From Phlegmacium glaucopus (taxonomy: Eukaryota; Basidiomycota; Agaricomycetes; Agaricales; Cortinariaceae): a stretch of DNA of 64,000 nucleotides. Where the stretch lies: positions 586,831 to 650,830 of the forward strand of contig MU130379.1 in the NCBI GenBank assembly GCA_015039465.1, in the 5' to 3' direction. The notes beneath the pieces are model-generated. The model searched no databases and was not told the DNA's origin. It saw only the letters and a program-made list of their open reading frames with translations. Shown here piece by piece: positions 1 to 13,200 of the stretch; within the stretch, counting starts at the first letter, position 1; each line of letters opens with the position of its first letter. A program made the position numbers and the translations under genes.

Positions 1-1406
1 CCGCTCATTGTTTAATTCCGCTGTGCCGGTCCTGGTCTAAACGCTGCCATCATGGCGGTGGTGATAGGGGTAGTCATCGTCGTGGGCATGGTACACTGAG
101 TGTTGGGGTGGTGGGTGTTAATACAAGGTTAAGAAATAAAGGGTTGAGAGACATGGTCACATACCTGGTCCTATATCACCTTTCTAACCAGTCGTTGGCT
201 CTTGTGGTTGACGCCACTTCGTCATGTATTGTAGTAGTAAGATGCGGTGACGGGGCAGTTGGTAGGTGATGGTGGCAAGAGTTACGGAGAAATGTTTGAA
301 ATTTTAATGTTGAACATCAATCAACAAAGTCACGTGTGTCGGAGTTTGAACGAACTTGCACAAACCAAAAAATTTCGTGTTTTCTGAGGGAAGGAATTTA
401 TGACACTGAATTGACTTTCTGACAGAATGCAAATTCTGAACATTTCTGATATAATTGTGGCTATATAATAATTTTGAGAAAAAATGGGAGAACTGGGATT
501 TCTGGCAGCTAAACCTGCCAGACATGCCAGACCTACCAGACATGCCAGACGGATGGACTTTTCCTGATGTCCACAGCCCAATAATTTGTATTGTTCGGCT
601 ACAATCCTAACTGGCGATCTACGGTCAAGATGAATTTTTCCTGAGGTTTATCAATCGTTCCTGGGCTCCGCTGTCTGGCAAAGCTGCTGCGACGCTTGCA
701 AACAAAAGAGCCGTCGAACAATTTTTCCAGATCGCAATATATTTTTGGCCAACAATTTAGCTGATCTAAATAGAAAAACACGTCGGGGATAAGGTGAACA
801 AATCAAATCACCGAAGTTAGTTGCCGTTATCCTAGATATCAACTGTATCGGTCCATATGTACTTCCGCGACAGTAGTCCGGAGGGCGGATTGTCATGACA
901 GCACATCTCCAGCCAGTCGTGAAATCTGAAAGTGCGGTTGAAATCGCCTCCTAAGACCGCTATTTTGTTGCACTTCGTTCCCGATCTGCAAACTGCTAGG
1001 CCTCTTCGTTGGTGCGCCTATGTCGGTGGTGTAGTCAACAACCGTTTCCCGTGTAATACGGGCTCGTCAGGGCTCGTCTCGTACGCGAGCCAATGGGGAA
1101 ATTTTCAACCGCCGGCTATCGACGGAAACAATTTGGGGGTTTGTTAAACCCCGGGACCCTTTCCTGGAGTTTCAAGATATTTATCAGTTGTACCTCTTTC
1201 GTAAATCGCTTCTTAACACATTTTAACACTTGATGTAGATATATAACTTACCGACGACCGCGAAGTAAACTGAAGTAAACAGCCTCACCTGCTTTCGAGT
1301 TATATAGCTTGGTGGCTTTCGTTGAAAAATCCTTCAAACATTGGCCGGCCATATCTCTGGCAGTACGAATCGCCAATTAGCGTGGCTTCCGCTTCGGTAG
1401 CTTCTG
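1..1406. other. No gene recognised; short direct repeats
   Basis: No reading frame here resembles a known protein and none is supported by convincing splice signals. The only structure seen is a short imperfect direct repeat around 514-550, where the words TGCCAGACA and ACCAGACA alternate. The last part should hold the promoter of the membrane-protein gene beginning near 1407. Confidence 0.5.
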
Positions 1407-2641
1407 ATGGACAACTTGAAAGGCGATAGGAGAGCGCAAGTCATTTGGGCAGGTATTTTTTTTTTCAAAAATATTGTTGAGATATACATCGATAGCCTAT
1501 TATTGACGCTCCATCAGTCTGCCTCATGTTCCCACAACTATTGGCCATAGCATCAACCGTATTTCGTCTCGTTCATAGAAAGCGCAACCAGGGCCTTTGG
1601 TGGGACGATGGTTTGGCTCTCACCTCCCTAGCCCTAGCGCTTATTTTCTTCGCAACGACGTGGCTCAACTTGATAGGTGAGGACTAGAAGTCACTTTGAA
1701 CATATGACTAACATTGTAGAATGGACCATATACAGTGAAACCAACCCTGCATGTTGTTACCGGCTGGTTGTTTACATTGTCGTTTCCAACCCTTATATGG
1801 TAGGTCCTCAGCATCGTTCAATCTTTCAACCTTCACCATCGCTCATTGCTCATGTTTCCAGGACAACCCGAATCAGCCTTGCTCTCTCTATCGCAAGGAT
1901 TTTACCTCGACAATATCCTACCTTCACTCTTGTTCTTTATCTTGTATTCTTCTTTGGGGCTATCTGCCTGGCTTTATTCATCGTGTTAACGGTGGCTTGT
2001 GGACTGGATACTTCATGGCCACATCACCCCCCATATCTCTACCTCCCAACCCGTCCCATAGCGGTTTTTATATTATGTGGTATGGAGAATCATGTTATCT
2101 GATATTAGATTTAACTTGAACTTCGCTTTCAAGGTGACCTTGTTGGTGATACTCTCCTCATCACGGTCCCGCTGCGTCTTTTTTGGAACGCAAAACTCCA
2201 ACCAACCGAACTGCTTCTTGTTAAAATCGGCTTCGCAGCCAGCGTCTTTACTTCTATTTGCAGCATCACCTGTGCAGCGTTTTTACTGGCACCTATTGGT
2301 TCTGGGCTAAGTAGCGTGATTGTATCCACCGGCTTAACGTACCTCCTGGTATGCACCTTATTCCTATATTATTATATTATGTATCACTCATTTTGACTAT
2401 GCAGGCTTGCATTTCTCTCATGGCATGCAATGCGCTTGTCGTCATCACCTTTCTCTATCGATATTTCCGGCGACAAGCAGGGCAGCTAGATGCTAAAACG
2501 TCCACTACACAAAACACACAAGAGCCGTATACGTTCACCAATCCCTCCGATGATATCACGTCCTCAAACCTGCCGCGTTCATTCGCGCTGACCTCTACAT
2601 TCGAAACGGTTGGCGGACGCCATACATTCTCCTTCGACTAG
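1407..2641 (+). CDS. Fungal rhodopsin-like seven-TM membrane protein
   Basis: A multi-exon gene for a polytopic membrane protein. The start at 1407 is inferred: a short first exon (MDNLKGDRRAQVIWA) splices through a donor at 1448 to an acceptor before 1518. The second exon contains the motif GLWWDDGLAL, the WWDD signature of the fungal rhodopsin-like integral membrane family, after the first hydrophobic helix. Later exons hold RISLALSIARILP and several helices (VLYLVFFFGAICLALFIVL, the region around LLITVPLRLFW), then a hydrophilic Ser/Thr-rich tail ending at the stop at 2639-2641. Function in this family is mostly unknown. The gene at 24630 has the same layout and matching motifs, so the two are paralogs. 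Exon borders are by eye. Confidence 0.75.
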
Positions 2642-3139
2642 TCTCGTCCTCATTCGTTTCTGGAACGACCTGGAGAGAGTTTCAACTGATGAGGGACACG
2701 ATCTCTTGTGCAGATGCAACCTTTCATGTCCCATCCTCAAATTATAATTTTAACTATTCACCTGTCATGATCAACACTAGTAGTAGGCTTTCGTGTTTTC
2801 TTTCCTAAAATAATCGCAAATATCCAAATCTTATAGTTTTGAGGGTTTTTAAATTATTTATTACTAATATTAGGTCAAAGGCTTTTATTTTTCCATCAGA
2901 AATTGTGCATATTCATTCATTCATTCATTTATTATATAAATCTAGGTAAAATTTTCAGCATCGATTAAAGTGGAGAGCTTGTTTTGAGCGACTCTGGTTG
3001 TTGCACAGTACAAAAGTTTCAAACGCTGAGTGTGAAGTACTAGTAAGAGTGGCTTCCCTTCCGTCTACAAGTCGCACAACATGCCCACGTGACTTTGAAC
3101 GCACTCGAAGTTGAACATCCAGTCAACGCGTCTACAACA
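2642..3139. other. AT-rich intergenic region
   Basis: Intergenic sequence between two genes on the same strand. It holds an AT-rich stretch and a short TTCA/ATTCATTC microsatellite around 2912-2930. The end must contain the promoter and 5' leader of the coiled-coil gene at 3140. No other gene is seen. Confidence 0.5.
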
Positions 3140-6005
3140 ATGGCAGCTACGCCTAGGAAGCTTGTCCACTGGGACATGGACGGCCCATCTATATCAGCAC
3201 TAGATTCACCTTTCTTCAATAATACTTACGAGTCTTCTGTGGTTTCCACCTCAAGCCTAGAGTTCATCAACTCACAGCTAGTGGCTCATGGATTTGTCCC
3301 ATCGCCAGGTTTATCGTTGGAAGGCATCTCTAATGACGACTCGACGCGTGTCGTGAAATGTCTCCTTGGGATGCTCAGTCAGCGCGTGGTAAGTATAATT
3401 GTGTAAACATTCTATATTGATCACTGAAGCAGAATCCAGGAAGATATGTCGCGCACAGAAGACCTCACAGCCAAGTTCCGTACTTTGTCTTATGACCATG
3501 AAAGAATGTTATCCATGTATCGCACAGCTAACGAGAGGGCTGCCAATGCCGAAAGAGAAACAAACCTCCACAAATCACGCCTCACGTATGTCAAATATGT
3601 TCATCTCAAGAAGAAAAAAAAGTCCTTATTAGATTTCGGGAGATAGAACAGCGCTCAAAAATCTTCAAGCATCGGAAAATGCACATAAACAAACAAGTGC
3701 CGAACTCCAACGCACACGCACATCTCTGCAAGGCGTTCGCGCAACTCATATTGCAGAGCTGAAGAAGAAAGAAAAGGACACCGAGCGAATGATGGAAAAA
3801 TGGCAGAAGCTTGCAGACTCTCAAGTTAAACTGTCCGTCGCACCAAGTGGAATGCGTTGCGCCAACGTTGCTGTTGTAGATGGGTCCGAAATATTGGGTC
3901 CGAAATACCAGGGATACTTGGAGATTGCTCTGGAAGAGGCCGAACAAGCCCGAGCTTCACTGGGAAATGAAACATTGCACCTGAGAAAGCTGCTTCTGAG
4001 CACAGTTAACGAGCTCCAGTCTGTCTTGCACCAAGCGCAAAACCTTTTACCTGATAACGAAAGCCTAGAGGCAGTGCGTCATTTGTGTCTACCCAAAAAA
4101 ATACGCCTGACATTTGACCCTCAGCCTACGCCATTCACACTGACAACCCTCTTCCCTCTATCCCCTCCTACAGCTGCGAGCGACAAATTAAATTCTGTCT
4201 TGGCTGGGTTACGACAGACCTTGACGACCCTTTCTCAACCAACAACTAAGACGTGTACATCCAAACTCATTTCACCAATTCCAGATGGAGAAGTTGAACG
4301 TCTTCAGGGGATTATCACGACGCTTAAGGAAGAAATATGTAAGCTGGTCAAACGCCCTATCCGTCGTCGGTAACTCTTACATTTTTGTTACAGCTCGCTC
4401 TCAGAAACAATCCGTAGACCATGCAGCTGAAACTCAAGCCATGTTCGACAAATTCGCCAAAGACCACCGAATCGCAACAGGCGAAATTGGAGAGATGAGC
4501 ATAGAACTCATGTCCGCTCCTCTTAGGGACGTGGAAAAGGAAAGGTTGGACAGCCTCAGGCAGGAACTCGATTCAGAAAGACAAAGGTTTACTGAGGCTG
4601 CCATCAAATTTGGTCGGGAGAAAGCTGCTCTTGAGGTAAAATTGTCGTTCGAGATGTTTGCATTGACTGATGAATTAATATACAGGCTGAACGACTGAAA
4701 TTCTTGGATGAGAAGAGGTCCTGGCAGGTAGAAATGATGCTTGCTGAGTTTCCACCAACACCAGTCCCAGCTTCTCCTATCCGACCTACTGCGAGCCTAT
4801 ATAAATTTTCACCTAAGAAATCGCCACACAAGTCTCCTCATAGGTCTCCTCGGAAATCTCCTGCTAAGAGCATTGTTGGAAAGATAGCTTCACCAAATGG
4901 CGGAAGGAAGGCTCATCGTGCATCAAAGCGTTCCCTCGCCTCTCCTTCGAAAGTAATAATTTCGTATGAGACGGAGCTCATCCCCCCAATAGCTGCTCTA
5001 TCTTTCCCTAGTGCGAAGTCATTAGCACCATCCCTGACAAGTTCACTCCTTCCCACTTCCTTTGTTCTGCCCCCTCCATCGCCACGCGCGTCTTTACCCA
5101 CTAAGCCAGCCCTCCCGCCCGCCATGCCAAACTCCCCTCCAGAGACTGCCGTATCACAAACACAAATTTCGACTACCTCGTCTTCTGATTCTGCATCAAC
5201 TTCGCCAGAGATAAAACTTATGCCATCAACTCCTCCTGCGATACGCTATCCATTCCCTGTAGCCAAACCCTTCGCCCCAAGAATGATTCATGCTTATTCT
5301 CCTGCCAGACCCAGTCCTCTCAGTCGAATTCTTATGTTATCCGATTCGCCCCTAAGTCCTCCTCGTAACGGTGCAGCCTCTGATGATTCTTTGTCTCCTA
5401 CCAATGGTCCGCTGGCCGTTGTTTTGGAGGAAGATGATGGCGGCGAACTAGGATCCCAGAATGAGGTGATTCAAACGCCACCAGAACCGGAGATGTCACT
5501 TGCTGCTGAACTTGGTGTTGAGTCCCCTCCTGATACCCCACTGCACGAGAAGGTCGAACCCAATATTGTGGTCAACTCCAATAACGGCTTGGGACTAGGA
5601 CGAGTTTTCCATCCCGATCCAAACGCGAAGAAACCACCGGCAGCTCAAAGCAAGGGAAAATCAAAGGAGGATTCTTTACCTCGAACACGGACGTCAGCAG
5701 AAGGAGAAAAGGAAAATAATAGCAGGTCGAATCAGAAGACTTTGGTCCGTAAATCGGGCAAGATATCACCAGCGATGAGTGGAGGAAATATTGCTGCAAC
5801 TCGGAAAATATCACCTACAAATGAGCCAAGAAAGCCTGTGGCCAAATCGGCTGCTAAGCCGACGTCGACGACTGCCTCCGCTACAACATCCAGAACCAAA
5901 CCTTTCACGAAACCTTCAGTTCCTCCTAATAACAGTGGAGGAGCCAGGCGGGTACTAATAAACAGTGCGGACGCACCTCCTATTGGGAAAGGACGGAAAG
6001 GATAG
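3140..6005 (+). CDS. ADIP-domain coiled-coil protein (Afadin/alpha-actinin-binding family)
   Basis: Five exons (3140-3388, 3440-3585, 3647-4338, 4394-4635, 4686-6005) join in frame to about 882 residues. The start at 3140 has a good context and begins MAATPRKLVHWDMDGPS; an in-frame ATG at 3089 is a weaker alternative. The N-terminal part (SLEFINSQLVAHGFVPSPG, then VKCLLGMLSQRVEDMSRTED) matches the Afadin- and alpha-actinin-binding (ADIP/SSX2IP) family, whose animal members act at centrosomes and cell junctions. Residues of about 80-440 are largely coiled coil. The C-terminal exon encodes about 430 residues of low-complexity Ser/Pro/Lys-rich sequence with SPHKSPHRSPRKSP repeats, which look like proline-directed kinase sites. 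A spindle-pole or microtubule-organising role is inference. Confidence 0.85.
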
Positions 6006-6171
6006 CCATGCTTCATTCGATCGAAACTTTTTTATTTTTCTACTGTTATGAAGAATTCTAGATCGTATACCACTCTGCATTCAAATTTCACTGTACAATA
6101 TCCATTTCCATAAAAAGAAATTTCGTATCGGTCATATTACCCATGAAATAGTTCCGTCGTTTTCCATGTAT

Positions 6172-9083
<2,912 letters not shown>

Positions 9084-10004
9084 CTAAACTTCATCACATA
9101 ACACAGACTGTGAATACAAAGTAGATCCTTGCTTTGTATTTAGAATGTCATAGACCTGTAATAATATAGACTTTAGTATAACTCTCGAGTAAAAGATAGT
9201 ACAAATAAATACCTCCTTAGGTGGGTTCAAGCCTAAAGCTTGTGCTCTCTCCCATCGTTCAAGCCGAGGAATTCCAACACATGGGCCATACTCATATGAT
9301 CTGGCCAAATGAATCAGCTTACGCGAACTAAGAAAGAAAAAGAAAAAGCGATCACAAATCAAACACTCGAAGAATCTCGTCTATCTTATTTTGATTTCCC
9401 GCGTGTACTTTGGGGGTTATAATGAAATGTCGCAGACAAGGTAGTATTCAATTGACTCACTAGTAGGCAAATGGCCCATTTTGTTCCTCACCTCAGCATG
9501 GTGTTTGTTCCATTTGCGGTCTTTTACGTCGAGCTCAGGCTTTTCGTCTGCAAACTTTCCCGGGACGGTCTTTGAGACATCGTCGGGTCGGGCCTTGGAA
9601 GCTTTCAATGAAATTGTTCCAAGTTTTGTTGTAGCTGACGCAATGGCCTTCTGCTCCTGAGGCGATTTCTTAGTTGTCGTGTGCTTATCTGCCGCTCTGG
9701 TCTGAGCGCGTGTTCCAGGAGATGTAGGTTTTTTGTCATCCTCTGGTACATCTGGAAAAGTTTGGATTTCATCTCCGTCTTCGTTGTCACTGAGTTGAAG
9801 CTCTATGTCGTCAGAATCATCCTCGGCACTATTTACAGAATTGATAGATTCGGGTGCTGGAGTAGGGTTGCTCTGCTTCAGAGTTTTGGATTTACTTGTA
9901 GCATTGTTGGACGCGACGCGCTTGACAGTCGCAAAAGAAAGTGTTCCCTGTTTAAGGGGTTCCTGGCGTTTACTGGACGAATTGGCTGATGATTTTGAAG
10001 ACAT
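9084..10004 (-). CDS. DNA polymerase delta subunit 4 (Cdm1/POLD4)
   Basis: The small accessory subunit of replicative DNA polymerase delta. The start at 10004 gives MSSKSSANSSSKRQEPLKQG, where the N-terminal KRQ-LKQG-LSF context resembles the PCNA-interacting start of this family. A long acidic and Ser-rich linker follows, then the conserved C-terminal domain: KWNKHHAEVRNKMGHLP, KIDEILRVFD, SYEYGPCVGIPRLERWERA and LGLNPPKEV. Introns lie after GHLPT, inside VFDL and after LNPPKE; all keep the frame. It stops at 9084-9086. It is divergent from the GTPase gene at 10251, sharing 246 bp of promoter with an ACGCGT box. Confidence 0.9.
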
Positions 10005-10250
10005 CAATATACTGCCTTAATTCAAATTATAGAATTGGATTGGTTCGAGCGACGAGCGCAATGGTAAGGGGTAGTTGGAACTTGTGGATTGATCGTTGTC
10101 GATTTTGAACCTCCTATCATGGGTCACCTGACGCGTCGGTACCGATTTGTGTCGACATTGTTTTCCCTTTTTCAGGGTCAAATTGGTGACAGTCACACCT
10201 TGACTGACCGTCAACCTTATCATTCACATCCTACGAGAGCGTCTTTCGCA
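10005..10250. promoter_or_regulatory. Shared divergent promoter with an ACGCGT (MCB) box
   Basis: A 246-bp space separates the start codons of Pol delta subunit 4 (-) and the GTPase gene (+). It contains ACGCGT at 10131-10136, the MluI cell-cycle box bound by MBF-type factors in fungi. This suits a replication gene. Use of the site is inference. The GTPase duplicate at 37539 keeps only the last 60-70 bp of this region. Confidence 0.5.
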
Positions 10251-13200
10251 ATGTCTACTTCATCGAAACCCGAACTCACTGCCGAGCAGATTCAGAAACT
10301 GCAAGCAAAGTTTACTCAATTCCGTATCCTCGTGATCGGCCGAGCCAACGCAGGCAAGACAACAATCCTGCGAAAACTCTGCAACGCTACAGGAGAACCG
10401 ACGATCCTCGATCAGTATGGTACAGAGGTGAAGTATACGGTGAAATTTCATACCAGGTATTGACATCCATGCCCATGATCCCAGATCGAGTCATCGGTCC
10501 TTGATCCATCCGTGAAGGTAAGTGGTTCATGTATAGTAATGTTGGGTTATGTTCAACTGATATCCCCACATTGTATAGCGTGGAGAGCATAACATTAAGA
10601 ATGAAATGATATTTAAGAACAATCCTGGATTTATCTTTCATGACTCCCGTGGTTTTGAAGCTGGTGGTGTTCAAGAGTTAAAGCTGGTACAGGAATTCAT
10701 CAAAGAGTGTTCAAGGGCAAAAAATGTGAAGGAGCAACTTCACGCAATCTGGTGTGTTAGTACTTGCCTTTAGAGAATAAATTTCCTCACAGAGAAATAG
10801 GTACTGCATTCCAACAAGCGATGATCGGCCAATCACTGCAGCAGAGAAGAAGTTTTTCAATGAATGTGGGACAGGGCTTGGTATGTGTGTTGTCTTATCA
10901 ATATTTTACCATGAAAGATGACTCTGTGAAGTACCAGTAATTGTCTTGTGGACCAAGACTGACTCTCTTGATGTTCCTAAAATCAAGCAACTCATGAAGG
11001 AAGGTAAAAGTAGGGCTGAGGCAATGCAAGAAGCTCCCCAAAAAGCCTGGATTGATTTTGAACAGAGCATTCATCAAAGGTTTGAAGAGTTCAAATATCC
11101 ACCCAAAGCATATGTTGTATTTCGAAGTAAGTGTTATGGTTGTTAATAACTATTTGGCTAATGATGTTGTGCAGAGATGCATGAGCCTGGAGCTGATTGT
11201 AAAGACTTGATTGAAAAAACAGCAGCTGCACTCTCTAGTGAAGAATTACAACAGCTCTTTCTTTCAACACAGCAAAACAATGTTGAGTTGTGTATGGCAT
11301 ATGGAATTAGGAGGTGGGGAACCATCATTTTTAAATTTACCACTTTAACATAATTCCTAGAATTATGAATAAGACATCCAGTTGGCTGAAGTATTTCAAG
11401 AAGGATAAAAGAGATGGGGCATATTGTATGGCAAGTGTGCTGGACTATTTTCCACATATAGTGGTATGTATTTGGTCAAACCAAAATAAGCCATTGACAA
11501 CTAATAGAATTGTGTAGAGTGTTATCTTGGGCAATTAGTGCTCAAAAGCTAGACCAACCTATATTTTGATAGATTGTATGTGGGGAAAAAGTCATTATTA
11601 TATTATCTGACTCACTTTTTCTCTAAAGGTTGTAAGTGTGGGACCATCTTGATCTGCCTTGACTCTATCTTACTCTTTTGATAGGTTGTAAGTGCAAGAT
11701 CTTGATCTACCTTGACTATAGCTCTACTCTTTTAACAGGATGTAAGTGCAAGAGTATCTTGATCTGCTGTGACTCTAGCTTCTCCTTTGACAGGTTGTAA
11801 GTGCAAGACCATCCTTGATCTGCCTTAATTCTATAACTAACTTACTCTTTTGATAGATTGTAAGTGAAAGGCCATCTTGATCCTACCTTGACTCTAACTT
11901 ATTGTCTTGACAGGGAGTAAGTGCAAGGCAATCTTGATCTGCCTTGACTCTAGCTTACTGTTTTGACAGGGAGTAAGTGAAAGACCAACTTGATCTGCCC
12001 TGGCTCTAGTTTACTTTTTTGACAGTTTGTAAGTGCAAGACTCTCTTGATCTTCCTTGACTCTAGCTTATTCTTTTGACAGGATGTAAGTGCAAGGCCAT
12101 CTTGATCTGCCTTGACTCTGCCTTAGTCTTTTGACAGACTGTAAGTGCAAGACCATCTTGATCTGCCCTGACACTCACTTACTCTTTTGACAGTTTGTAA
12201 GTACAAGACCATCTTAATCTACCTTGACTCTAGCTTACTCTTTTGACAGGGAGTAAGTGCAGCCCATCTTGATCTGCCTTGACTCTAGCTGACTCTTTTG
12301 CCAGTTAGTAAGGGCAACAGCATCTTGACCTGCCTTAACTCTAGCTTACTCTTTTGACAGGGTGTAAGTGCAAGAGCATCTTGATCTGCCTTAATTCTAG
12401 CTTACTCTTTTGACAGTTTGTAAGTGCAAGAGCATCTTGATCTGCCTTCACTGTAGCCTACACTTTTGACAGAATGTAAGTGCAAGACCATTTTGATCTT
12501 GCTTGACTCTACCTTACAATCTTGACAGTTGGTAAGTGCAAGACCACCTTGACCTGCCTTGACTCAAGCCCACCCCCTTGACAGGATGTAAGTGCAAGAC
12601 TACCTTGATCTGCCTTGACCCAAGCTTACTCTTTTGACAGGATGCAAGTGCAAGACCATCTTGATCCACTTTGACTCTAGCTTATTGTCTTGACAGGATG
12701 TAAGTGCAAGGCCATCTTCATCTGCCTTGACTCTAGCTTACTCTTTTGACAGTTTGTAAGTGCAAGACCATCTTGATCTGCCTTCACTCGATGGATTGAT
12801 CTGCCTTGATTCTGGTCTTATCTGTTTTGGTATTCGATGTCCCGAGCTCGCAATATGTTGACTTCTCTTGTCTCTAGCTTGGCTGTTCGTTCATCGTCCA
12901 TGGCTGATTGGAAGGAGCCTCTTGGATCTGCGTGCTGTGAAGACAAGGAGGGAGCCACGGTCTGGGAGTTTACGGAGTCTGATTTGCCCGGATCGGGGGC
13001 TGTAAGTGCAGGACTATCGTTGCACTGTGCGTACCGGACTCGGTCCGTTAAAGGAAGATCCTTTCCTAATGTTAGGGCAACTGCAATGCTGACTTAGTCA
13101 AGCTAGCAGGGGATCCAAAGTTAATAATATTTCAGAAAAGATATCTACAAGTGACTTACCTAGCAGGGGATCCAAAGAGGAAAGGATGGGGATCCCTGCT

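Noticed and set aside
304..896. Several minus-strand frames of 60-83 codons
   Set aside because: They overlap each other in different frames, contain the short direct repeat, and match nothing.
11464..11572. An extra 18-20 nt exon (GTGTTATCTTGGG) before the array
   Set aside because: It would leave an intron of about 35 nt and shift the phase so that stops appear in the array. One plain intron of about 109 nt keeps phase 0 in both genes.
12837..13097. Small gene of 86 codons
   Set aside because: It runs into the LTR, matches no family and sits in an insertion; more likely retroelement debris.
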